Below, piece by piece: positions 8,741 through 15,449 of a stretch of DNA of 15,473 nt (position 1 is its first letter; each line of letters begins with the position of its first letter). The stretch comes from Candidatus Omnitrophota bacterium. Its GTDB lineage: Bacteria > Omnitrophota > Omnitrophia > Omnitrophales > JACROU01. A program made the position numbers and the translations under genes. The notes beneath the pieces are model-generated. The model was not told the DNA's origin and did no database searches. It saw only the letters and a list, made by a program, of their open reading frames with translations. The stretch spans positions 1 to 15,473 of the forward strand of contig JACQQR010000258.1 of NCBI GenBank assembly GCA_016206875.1, written 5' to 3'.

Positions 8741-11337
8741 AAAACGGCCTCCATTAATTTTTGCGATTCGCGAAATAACTTATTTTGGTAATACGAAGCC
8801 ATTTCGTGAATCTTCCGTGTGTAATAAATTTTCTGGCCGTAAAGCGCTTCCACCATCGCTTTCACCCCGGCCGGCGCAAACTCATCGGTGCGGACTGTCC
8901 AGCTTTCCAGATCCATGCTGGCCATAAAGTCACGGCACTTGGGCCGGTACTCCACCATGATGGAAGGGCGGTTGGCGCAACACGCCAGAATGACCGAGTG
9001 CAATTTCTGGCCGATAAATACATCAAACGTTTCCATCTTATCGATGGTTTTACGGACAGAATGGAAATCCTTGAATACGCGAATCCTGTTTCCCAAGCCG
9101 GAGTCCGAAATCACCCGGCGTATAGCCTCCATATCTTTTTGCCAAACCGGTATGAGCTCAATTTCCCATCCATCTTGACTCATCAGAGTTAAAAAATGCG
9201 CGAACCGGCGAAGAAATTTTTCTTCATCTCCTCCCCACAAAAGAGATCGACGGTCGCCGTCATGCGTCGTGCCTACGTTGACACCCAGTTTGCGCGTATG
9301 CCCGTTGGCAAGCGCCGGGGTAAGCGGCGTCCTGATTTCACGCGTGAAATAAAGCGCCGGGTCGCCAATAAGCCGCACTTCTTTCTTGACTCCGATTTCC
9401 TCTAAAATTTTTTTGGATATGGGCCCCCGCACGCCGATATATTCGCAGGAATTTAGAAAACGAAGCCAATCTTCGCGCGCGCCATAATTTGCGGACACAT
9501 CCTTCCAGAAAGCGGGATTCGCCGCACCTGTGCCAAACACCACGCGTTTTTGAATTCCTTTCACCGAAATAGAATCCAGCACATTCTGCGAACGAAGAAG
9601 CAGCGTTCCCCCTCCCAGCATTAGCATATTCCAGCGAAGCAAACCCTGTTTTTCCATAAATCGCACGGCCGCGCCGCGTGAATGTGAAAACAAAACCCGT
9701 GAATCAAATAAGCTGAAAATAGAATGACGCAGCGCTTCATCTCCCAAATTCTCCCCGGAAAAACCCACGTAATAACCCCGTGCAATTCCATTGCTCGAGA
9801 AATTGCGCGCCAGGAATTGAACATCTTTTGAAACTTGTGTGGCAAAAGGAAAAATATCTTCCACTTGTTTGCGAATTAAAAAGATATAAGCCAAAGAAAT
9901 CATTCCTGCCGAAAGGGCCAGCTCGTGCCAGGAAGCGGGCTGAAAAACTCGGGACACAAGCCAGGAAGCGGCCGTTAAAATGGCCGTAACTCTAACCGTG
10001 GGAAATAGCTCTTTCATAAATGTGCCGTAGGGGCGCTTGAGCAGATGCGCTACGTATGCCGGCGTAAAAAATGAATTTTTTGCGGCGAGCACCAGTGCAC
10101 TGGCCGCGGCAATGCCATAAACACCCCAATGAGCTCCCTCGACCAAAAAGACAGCCAGAAAAATATTGGCGATGCCGAATCCGATTTGCACAAGGGCCGG
10201 CACCTGGACCCGATTGGTGGCAAGCACGATTTTGTGAAGCGACATGTAGCCCAGATTGAAGCAAAGATGAAATGTAAGCAGAGACATTAAAAGAGCCAAA
10301 TCACCGAATCCATGTCCCAGCCAAACTTCTAAAATGGGGTAGGAGAAACCGCAGATCAGGCTTACGGGAAGGGCCATCAGAAGTCCCACAAGCTTCACGG
10401 ATTTTTTGGCGTAATCCACAAGCCCTGAAATATCATTTTTGGCATAAAAAGCAAATGTGGTGGGGCCGAAGGTATCCACCACCAGCATAGAAAAATTTCT
10501 GAGAATAATTGAGCCCTGTATCGCCGCGGCGTACAATCCGCCGGCCGTGGGCCCTAAAAGGCGGTTGGCCAAAATAAGGTCAATGCTAATCAGAAGCAAA
10601 GTTCCGATATCATTCACCAGTATCCAGGTAGAAGTGCCGGCCATATTTTTAAGCTCGGGCCAACTAAATAATTTCGTAGAGACCCCAAGCGACGGCTCAA
10701 GGCACCGCCATATCCAGAAGTTCGCTCCCAGCGTCACAAGCGCGGCCGCCAGCGCGCCGGCTCCCACCTTCCACACGTCGGGTCCATTCCAGCTGAATAA
10801 AAGCACAACCAAACCGATACGCACTACATTGGATCCCACATTCACAATATTGCGCAAATCAAACCGGTTGCGGCAATAAGAGACTACGCCGAAGAAGATG
10901 GCTATAGCTGTCACCAGAGAGGCGAGCGCAGCGAAAGCAAAAAGCCATTGGGCCTGAGTGTCGTATCCGTCGGGAATGCGGAAAATTTGCCCGGAATGGA
11001 ACGTGATCCAAATTCCGGGAAGAATCAAAAACGCCACACCCAATAAAGTTCCGATAAATCCGGTGCTAAAAATCCGCCTAGCCTCATCCCCGCGGCCATT
11101 TTTTTCCAAGGAGATGGTCAGAAAACGGCTGACCACATTGTTGAGCGAATAACTCAACAGAGTTAAATAGGAAGAAACGGCCACGGCCAAAGGAATGAGC
11201 CCGAAACCGGCAATGTCCAAACGCCGCACCAAGTAGGCGGTGAACCAGATACTGATCCCCATGTTGACGGCAAACTGCAGCGCGGTGGATAAAAAGTTAA
11301 TGGCAAAACGTTTGGAGAGAAAAGATAAGGTAAGCAT
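8737..11337 (-). CDS. Flippase-polysaccharide pyruvyltransferase fusion
   Basis: The frame is open to 11394, but a start at 11337 (MLTLSFLSKRFA) is preferred. It begins the first membrane helix, has CCAGGG upstream, and avoids reading through the inverted repeat; this gives 866 aa. Residues 1 to about 495 form a 12-14 helix transporter of the Wzx/MurJ (MATE/PST) type, e.g. LSFLSKRFAINFLSTALQ at the start and a GPTAGGLYAAA segment mid-domain. From about 517 a cytoplasmic WcaK/CsaB/GumL-like pyruvyltransferase domain (PF04230 type) follows. Its landmarks are GENLGDEAL near 530, LGGGTLLL near 574-581, YIGVRGPISKKILEE, IGDPALYF near 657-664, and IGQKLHSVILACCANRP with a His near 780. The two parts would decorate and flip the same lipid-linked unit. 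The 102-base gap from the co-polymerase gene holds the repeat at 11361-11437. Stop and next start overlap by 4 bases. Confidence 0.9.
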   Translation of the reverse strand: MLTLSFLSKRFAINFLSTALQFAVNMGISIWFTAYLVRRLDIAGFGLIPLAVAVSSYLTLLSYSLNNVVSRFLTISLEKNGRGDEARRIFSTGFIGTLLGVAFLILPGIWITFHSGQIFRIPDGYDTQAQWLFAFAALASLVTAIAIFFGVVSYCRNRFDLRNIVNVGSNVVRIGLVVLLFSWNGPDVWKVGAGALAAALVTLGANFWIWRCLEPSLGVSTKLFSWPELKNMAGTSTWILVNDIGTLLLISIDLILANRLLGPTAGGLYAAAIQGSIILRNFSMLVVDTFGPTTFAFYAKNDISGLVDYAKKSVKLVGLLMALPVSLICGFSYPILEVWLGHGFGDLALLMSLLTFHLCFNLGYMSLHKIVLATNRVQVPALVQIGFGIANIFLAVFLVEGAHWGVYGIAAASALVLAAKNSFFTPAYVAHLLKRPYGTFMKELFPTVRVTAILTAASWLVSRVFQPASWHELALSAGMISLAYIFLIRKQVEDIFPFATQVSKDVQFLARNFSSNGIARGYYVGFSGENLGDEALRHSIFSLFDSRVLFSHSRGAAVRFMEKQGLLRWNMLMLGGGTLLLRSQNVLDSISVKGIQKRVVFGTGAANPAFWKDVSANYGAREDWLRFLNSCEYIGVRGPISKKILEEIGVKKEVRLIGDPALYFTREIRTPLTPALANGHTRKLGVNVGTTHDGDRRSLLWGGDEEKFLRRFAHFLTLMSQDGWEIELIPVWQKDMEAIRRVISDSGLGNRIRVFKDFHSVRKTIDKMETFDVFIGQKLHSVILACCANRPSIMVEYRPKCRDFMASMDLESWTVRTDEFAPAGVKAMVEALYGQKIYYTRKIHEMASYYQNKLFRESQKLMEAVL

Positions 11338-11360
11338 GAGCACCCTGGTTGCTATACCCA

Positions 11361-11437
11361 GCGCACCGGAACACCCGCGCACCGGTAAAGGCAAAAATAT
11401 CTTGACTGGTGCGCTGGTGACTGGTGTTCTGGTGCGC
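11361..11437. repeat. Imperfect inverted repeat with CTGGTG sub-repeats between co-polymerase and flippase genes
   Basis: The left arm (11361-11385) and right arm (11406-11437) are inverted copies around a 20-base loop. Both arms consist of an outer block (GCGCACC-R-GAACACC or its complement) and an inner GCGCACC-R-G block; the right arm has seven extra bases between them. The right arm alone holds four CTGGTG units at 11406, 11414, 11421 and 11429. This looks like a REP- or MITE-like mobile palindrome or a strong mRNA hairpin. No T-run follows on the transcribed strand, so it is not a classic terminator. It lies in the longest spacer of the operon. Confidence 0.75.
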
Positions 11438-11439
11438 CG

Positions 11440-13110
11440 TTACAATCTTTCATACACAAAATTAGGAATTACGAACCGCCGGTTATTGAGCACAATGCCC
11501 AGATTCCGGCCGTCATGATTGAACTCGCTGGCGCAAGAACGCGCAGTCTCACTGCGGGTCTTTCCTTCATTGACAATGAGCACGGTGTTGTCCACGCAAG
11601 AGGCGAAAATTAAGGCATCTTTGTAAAATTTCGGATTTTCCGAAATGATGAACACCGCGTCGTATTGTTCCGTCGCCGCTTTCACCACCTCACGAATGCG
11701 CTCCGCGCTGAGCACGCGCAAAGGATGCATATTTGTTTTTCCTGCGAACAAAACATGCAAATTCGAATCCACCGCCTCCACCGCTTTGTCCAGCGGCACT
11801 TTTCGCTCCAGCACTTGGGCAAACCCGTCGCTGCGCGAAGTCATCTGGAAAATCTGATCCAAAGTGGGATTGCGCAGATTTCCGTCAATCAAAAGCACTT
11901 TTTGATCCGCCTGCTGCGTGATATAGCGCCCCAGGCCCGCTGTGATCGTCGCGCAATCTTTGCGGCTCTCCAGCGGCACCATCAACATGGATTTCACGTT
12001 TTTTTCTCTCATCGCAAAATAGGTGCTCTCGTAAAAGAGCTGCATCCAATAATTGCGATTGAAGGTGTAGCGCTTGGGGATGAAACCCAGAAGCGGAAGA
12101 TTCATATGCTTGATTTCTTCCGTAGATTTAAGCGTAGGATCCATGTACTCAAAGAGAAAGGCTACCAGAGGCCCCAGAACAAAGCAGGCTCCCAATGCCA
12201 CCGAAAAAATCAGCCATCTAGGAATGCCCACGGGTTCCAAAGGCGGCATAGCCTGCTCTACGATTTTGACGCTGGCCGGGCCAATGGCCTCTAGATTGGA
12301 AATGCGCCTGCCATCCAAGGTGCTGCTCAAGTGGTCAATGTCATTGCGCACTTGAACCATCAAGGCGTAACGAGGACCATATTTGCTTTCCAGCGCCGCA
12401 AGCTGCTGCTCCAAATCGAAAATCACATAAGAGCGGCTGATGGAATTTGCGATTCGCGCAGCCCACATAGGATCGGTGTCTTTGACACGGATTACAAATG
12501 TGTCGGTGTTACGAATCGGTTCCACTTCTACCCTTTTCTTTAAGTTTTCAACGGTGCGGCGTGAAAGATAGGTTTCTTCCACATAGGGGCCGAAAATTTT
12601 ATTCGTCCCCAATCCTGTCTTCTCTTTTACAAAATCCACCCAGCCGGAAAATAGGCCCTTAATGAATTTTGCCGGCGGATTTCCTTCGTGGACAGGACGC
12701 TCGTACAGTTTCAAGGCGTCTACGGTGCGGTCCAGCACCGCATTGGAATTGACGATTTCACTTTGCGTGAGCGTGATTTCCGCTTGCCGGTATTGCAGGA
12801 GTTCCCTCAGATAAGGCGCCTGCGGGTTTTTCTCGGCTGTAATCAGCATTTTTACTTTGGCTTCATACTCAAGCGTTTGAAGGAAAAGGCCCAAGCCCAC
12901 CACAGTTAATACGCCAAGGAACACAAGCACAATGAGGCCTTTATGGCGGAATAACACCGTAAGATAGTCGCGCAAAGTAAGCCGCTGATAGCTCGAGTAT
13001 CCATTGGGATAATTGCCGCCATCCACTGCCTGCGGATAATGATTCGGTTGGTAGGGACTCGGATAATTATGCTCAAAGATTTTTGGATAGTTGAAATTAG
13101 GGTCCATCAT
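11440..13110 (-). CDS. Wzz/BY-kinase-like polysaccharide co-polymerase with degenerate nucleotide-binding site
   Basis: This is an inner-membrane chain-length or export regulator of the PCP-2 type. A cytoplasmic N-terminal tail (1-42) has tyrosines at 8, 16, 20, 25, 34, 38 and 41. The first membrane helix is about 58-79, the periplasmic Wzz region about 80-295, and the second helix about 298-322, after the usual proline-rich stretch (AMPPLEPVGIP). From about 345 a BY-kinase-like Rossmann domain follows, but its motifs are broken. The P-loop region reads PLESRKDCATIT (379-390) with Cys386 where the lysine should be. Walker A' reads LLIDGNLRNP (406-415) with Asn411 for the second Asp. The Walker B position reads AVFIISENP, without its Asp. 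No tyrosine cluster is present at the C-terminus (FVYERL). It starts by ATGATG overlapping the OPX stop, with GGAGGG upstream. ATPase or kinase activity is unlikely. Confidence 0.9.
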   Translation of the reverse strand: MMDPNFNYPKIFEHNYPSPYQPNHYPQAVDGGNYPNGYSSYQRLTLRDYLTVLFRHKGLIVLVFLGVLTVVGLGLFLQTLEYEAKVKMLITAEKNPQAPYLRELLQYRQAEITLTQSEIVNSNAVLDRTVDALKLYERPVHEGNPPAKFIKGLFSGWVDFVKEKTGLGTNKIFGPYVEETYLSRRTVENLKKRVEVEPIRNTDTFVIRVKDTDPMWAARIANSISRSYVIFDLEQQLAALESKYGPRYALMVQVRNDIDHLSSTLDGRRISNLEAIGPASVKIVEQAMPPLEPVGIPRWLIFSVALGACFVLGPLVAFLFEYMDPTLKSTEEIKHMNLPLLGFIPKRYTFNRNYWMQLFYESTYFAMREKNVKSMLMVPLESRKDCATITAGLGRYITQQADQKVLLIDGNLRNPTLDQIFQMTSRSDGFAQVLERKVPLDKAVEAVDSNLHVLFAGKTNMHPLRVLSAERIREVVKAATEQYDAVFIISENPKFYKDALIFASCVDNTVLIVNEGKTRSETARSCASEFNHDGRNLGIVLNNRRFVIPNFVYERL

Positions 13111-13760
13111 AGCCAGCCCTCCGAAACGACAACCACATCACCCACTTGAAGCGGGGCATCCGCCCCCTGGTGGCCGTCGATGATTTGTTTCACATTGATT
13201 TTAATCGTGTCATAACCGGTGCCTTGCAATTTGGGCCTTAGGATTTTCACCCGGCTTGAGGCGCCAAACTTGGTGAGCCCTCCGGCCACGGCCAAGGCCT
13301 TGAACACAGTCATATCTTCTTCAAGCAAGTAGGCTCCGGGTGTCTCCACTTCTCCATAAATGAAGAAATAGCGGCTTCTGGATTCCCAAAGCACCACAGA
13401 CACCACGGGGTACTTCAGATAGCCGTCGGCTAAGCGTGTTTCAACTTCTTCCTGAATTTCCGCGATGGTTTTGCCTTTTACGTGAAGAGTGCCGATATAC
13501 GGGAGGGAAATAAATCCGCCCGGAGACACATTGCTCCGGACAGTGAGTTCATCCGGCCTGAGAATATGAATGTCGAGAATATCATTGGCCCCGACTTTAT
13601 ATTCACTCAGCACCGCATTCGCCGCCGGATGCACGGACTGGGGGGGACGAATGGGGGGTGCTGCATAGCCGCCTGTTGTAGCGAGAAACGCCAAACTGCC
13701 CGCCATCACGGCGAGCCAAATACTTCGCTGCTTTACCTGTACATGAGCCATGGGAAACAT
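13107..13760 (-). CDS. Short Wza/OPX-type polysaccharide export protein (Poly_export + SLBB)
   Basis: This periplasmic export-channel component has an N-terminal signal peptide (hydrophobic 14-30, likely cleavage near GYA-APP). It has no lipobox cysteine, so it is not the lipoprotein form of E. coli Wza. The Poly_export domain spans about 52-125 (YKVGANDILDIHI, ISLPYIGTLHVKGKTIAEI), followed by one SLBB domain (about 130-185, FFIYGEVETPGAYLL, FKALAVAGGLTKFG) and a final QVGDVVVV strand at 205-212. At 217 aa it is much shorter than Wza and lacks the C-terminal amphipathic helix that forms the outer-membrane pore. The neighbouring beta-barrel probably supplies the pore. Two starts are possible: 13760, or 13751 (MAHVQVK), which has better spacing from AGGAGGGAGG. 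Its stop overlaps the co-polymerase start. Confidence 0.93.
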   Translation of the reverse strand: MFPMAHVQVKQRSIWLAVMAGSLAFLATTGGYAAPPIRPPQSVHPAANAVLSEYKVGANDILDIHILRPDELTVRSNVSPGGFISLPYIGTLHVKGKTIAEIQEEVETRLADGYLKYPVVSVVLWESRSRYFFIYGEVETPGAYLLEEDMTVFKALAVAGGLTKFGASSRVKILRPKLQGTGYDTIKINVKQIIDGHQGADAPLQVGDVVVVSEGWL

Positions 13761-13770
13761 CCTCCCTCCT
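13761..13770 (-). promoter_or_regulatory. Extended ribosome binding site of the OPX gene
   Basis: The coding strand reads AGGAGGGAGG directly before the ATG at 13760. It contains two overlapping Shine-Dalgarno cores. The first suits the ATG at 13760 (four bases away). The second suits the in-frame ATG at 13751 (about nine bases away). This leaves the start ambiguous by three codons and predicts strong initiation after the 74-base spacer. Confidence 0.7.
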
Positions 13771-13803
13771 GTGCTGGCTCATGCATCCCCGCTTTCAAGG
13801 GGA

Positions 13804-13832
13804 CGAGTAAAGCGCGGACTTGCGCTTGCTCG
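13804..13832. other. Hairpin just downstream of the beta-barrel gene
   Basis: CGAG (13804-13807) plus AAGCGC (13810-13815) can pair with GCGCTT (13822-13827) plus CTCG (13829-13832), with a six-base loop and a small internal bulge. It begins three bases after the stop codon of the barrel gene in transcription order. There is no following T-run, so it may be an mRNA 3' stability or attenuation element rather than a terminator. The rest of the 74-base spacer shows a weak CCCC/GGGG hairpin (13787-13802) and the ribosome binding site. Confidence 0.4.
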
Positions 13833-13834
13833 CT

Positions 13835-15001
13835 CTAAAAAACTCGCGCCAATTTCAGAGTCACTGTTTGCTTGTCATACTTGCGGCTTGAAATCGAATC
13901 GAGAATTGTAAAAGTGTACGCCAGCTTGATTTTGAAATCTTTCGGCAGATCGTAGGTCAACTCGCCAAACGCTCCGCCATAATCATCCACAACACTTGCA
14001 TCCCTGAACTTGCCATGACCATAGAAGCCTTTGGCTTCCAATGCCATCTTGTTCCACAACTCGCGGCTAAAACCGACGGAAGTCTGCAGATATTGGAAAA
14101 TATCCACAGAAAACGGGTTCACATCTGTGCCTAATTCGAAAGTGGCTTTGATCTGTGTTTTCTTGTCCAACTCCCCTGCCAATGTGGCGGCCGCTAAAGG
14201 ACGCACGAAGGTTTCATTGCTGAAAGAATCCACAATGTCGATGCCGCCGGTGGGCTCCAAATAAATACGCCGGGTGAGGTATTGCCGGAGGCGCCCCGCT
14301 ATTGAATGAATCTTGGCATCACTGGCACGGCGGAAATCAATATAGTTAAATTCATAAAATGCCGTAAGGCGGGTCTTGGAGCTTATGCTGTAATTGAAAT
14401 CAACGCCGCCCCTGTTGCGGAGGGAGTCCGGAAATTCTTCGCTGGAAAGCAAATCAAAGCGGTTGCCATAACGAAGCGCCACGGAAAATTGGCGGGTGAG
14501 TTTGCGCGTGTAATCGGTTTGAAATTCGTTGCGGATATGATCAAATCGTCCGCTGGCTCTGCCCAATGCTTCTTCAAAGGTGCGGGGCTCTTCGGCGTGC
14601 GCAAAGTGATCGCGCACGGTAAACGAATCGCGCTTGGAAAGAGCATACCGGAAAAATAAATCGGCATATTGCGCGTTGTTGGTGTACTTGCCGTTTCTTG
14701 AAAAAATTTGTTGGCGGTCCAGGCCGAAAAGTTTTAAGAGATGCTTTTTTCCCTCATGCCTGACGCCGACACCTAAAGCCAGTTCCGTGATTAAGTCCCA
14801 GACCTTGTCCCGGCTGAAGGTGATGTTGCTATCATAAGTTTCTCCGGCTTCCGGAATAATGACATATTGAAAATTACTGGGTCCGTCTTCCGAAGTCGCT
14901 TGTTGAGAAAAACTTTGGACGGGTAAAGCAAGAATACACGCGAGCGCTGCAATCATCACAGTGAAGAATGCGGGAACTCCGTTCCTTGGAAATATCTTCA
15001 T
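13835..15001 (-). CDS. Outer-membrane beta-barrel protein of the polysaccharide export system
   Basis: A signal peptide (hydrophobic about 11-27, cleavage near QSFS-QQ) precedes a protein made of alternating polar/hydrophobic strands rich in aromatic residues, e.g. FSVALRYGNRFDLL, TRLTAFYEFNYIDF, KMALEAKGFYGHG, FKIKLAYTFTIL. The C-terminus, TVTLKLARVF, ends in phenylalanine after an amphipathic strand, the usual barrel-assembly signal. Length (388 aa) and pattern suggest roughly 14-18 strands, like barrels found in other EPS loci. It sits beside an OPX protein that cannot span the outer membrane, so I infer that it is the outer-membrane exit pore. Its ATG overlaps the stop of the 128-aa gene (ATGA), with AAGGAGG (15008-15014) six bases upstream. 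No enzymatic motif is visible. Confidence 0.85.
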   Translation of the reverse strand: MKIFPRNGVPAFFTVMIAALACILALPVQSFSQQATSEDGPSNFQYVIIPEAGETYDSNITFSRDKVWDLITELALGVGVRHEGKKHLLKLFGLDRQQIFSRNGKYTNNAQYADLFFRYALSKRDSFTVRDHFAHAEEPRTFEEALGRASGRFDHIRNEFQTDYTRKLTRQFSVALRYGNRFDLLSSEEFPDSLRNRGGVDFNYSISSKTRLTAFYEFNYIDFRRASDAKIHSIAGRLRQYLTRRIYLEPTGGIDIVDSFSNETFVRPLAAATLAGELDKKTQIKATFELGTDVNPFSVDIFQYLQTSVGFSRELWNKMALEAKGFYGHGKFRDASVVDDYGGAFGELTYDLPKDFKIKLAYTFTILDSISSRKYDKQTVTLKLARVF

Positions 15002-15384
15002 TGAATTCCTCCTTGATTGGATTTCCGTTGTAGAGAATTTTCGAAATGATTCCTTTCGATTGGATACGCGTGAACGGGTTGACTGTTTACGCTGTTTTCT
15101 AGGGATTTGGGGCCGGGCGAAAAAACACCCAAATCGCCATAACTTATCCTCAGATTACGGCGTAAAGTCAATTGCTCTTTTGCGGCCGGCATGGAAGCCG
15201 GCTTCTCTACCTCACTCGGAGGCTCTTCTATTTCTTCCGCTCTGTAAAACCGCTCGGCAATGAGGCGGCTTCCGGTGCGGTCGTAGCCGAAAGAGGCCGC
15301 CGGTTCCCGGAGAAAGAGGACGGCGCCGGCGCTCAAAAGGAAAATGGCGATGATGCGGACACGGGCATTGAAACGAGTTTCCAT
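14998..15384 (-). CDS. Unrecognised 128-aa single-pass or secreted protein, first gene of the operon
   Basis: I do not recognise this protein. A basic N-terminus (METRFNARVR) is followed by one hydrophobic segment (about 10-25), which could be a signal anchor or an uncleaved signal. About 100 soluble residues follow, with a Glu/Pro/Lys-rich stretch (EEIEEPPSEVEKPASMPAAK, about 50-69) and then a more ordered-looking LTLRRNLRISYGDLGVF. There are no cysteines. The sequence between membrane anchor and C-terminus resembles a flexible periplasmic spacer. Translational coupling to the barrel gene (ATGA overlap) suggests a partner role at the envelope. An AAGGG motif lies about nine bases before the ATG. 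The frame is supported by its tight overlap, its own ribosome site and a sensible membrane topology. Confidence 0.7.
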   Translation of the reverse strand: METRFNARVRIIAIFLLSAGAVLFLREPAASFGYDRTGSRLIAERFYRAEEIEEPPSEVEKPASMPAAKEQLTLRRNLRISYGDLGVFSPGPKSLENSVNSQPVHAYPIERNHFENSLQRKSNQGGIQ

Positions 15385-15387
15385 CTT

Positions 15388-15449
15388 GAAATCCCTTTCT
15401 TTGGAAGAAAATTTCTTCTCCGAAATCCTTTTCTTAGGAAATCCCCTTC
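15388..15449. repeat. Three direct repeats in the 5' region of the operon
   Basis: On the plus strand GAAATCCCTTTCTTTGG (from 15388) and GAAATCCTTTTCTTAGG (from 15422) match at 15 of 17 bases. A shorter third copy, GAAATCCCCTTC, starts at 15438. On the coding strand they read as GAAAGGGATTTC-like units. The copy nearest the gene includes its ribosome binding site. They lie in the 89 bases between the first gene and the window end, so they could be regulator sites or leader duplications. No convincing -35/-10 pair is visible. Confidence 0.5.
15404..15418. promoter_or_regulatory. 15-bp palindrome upstream of the first gene (possible operator)
   Basis: GAAGAAA and TTTCTTC are perfect inverted copies separated by one base, placed about 20 bases before the first start codon. 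This could be a regulator site or an mRNA hairpin. The A/T-rich composition makes chance occurrence possible. Confidence 0.25.

Noticed and set aside
11338..11394. Upstream extension of the flippase gene to the ATG at 11394
   Set aside because: The 19 added residues would be encoded largely by the inverted repeat and do not look like a flippase N-terminus.
11361..11437. CRISPR-like array suggested by repeated CTGGTG/GGTGCGC units
   Set aside because: The units are only 7-8 bases apart with no spacers; it is an inverted repeat with internal sub-repeats.
11665..12294. 209-codon plus-strand open frame rich in His, Arg and Gln
   Set aside because: It lies wholly antisense to the co-polymerase gene, whose protein has recognisable family structure. 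The composition is that of a reverse-strand shadow.
11440..13110. Active tyrosine autokinase (Wzc-type) annotation
   Set aside because: The Walker A lysine, the second Walker A' Asp and the Walker B Asp are not present at their expected positions, and the C-terminal tyrosine cluster is missing.
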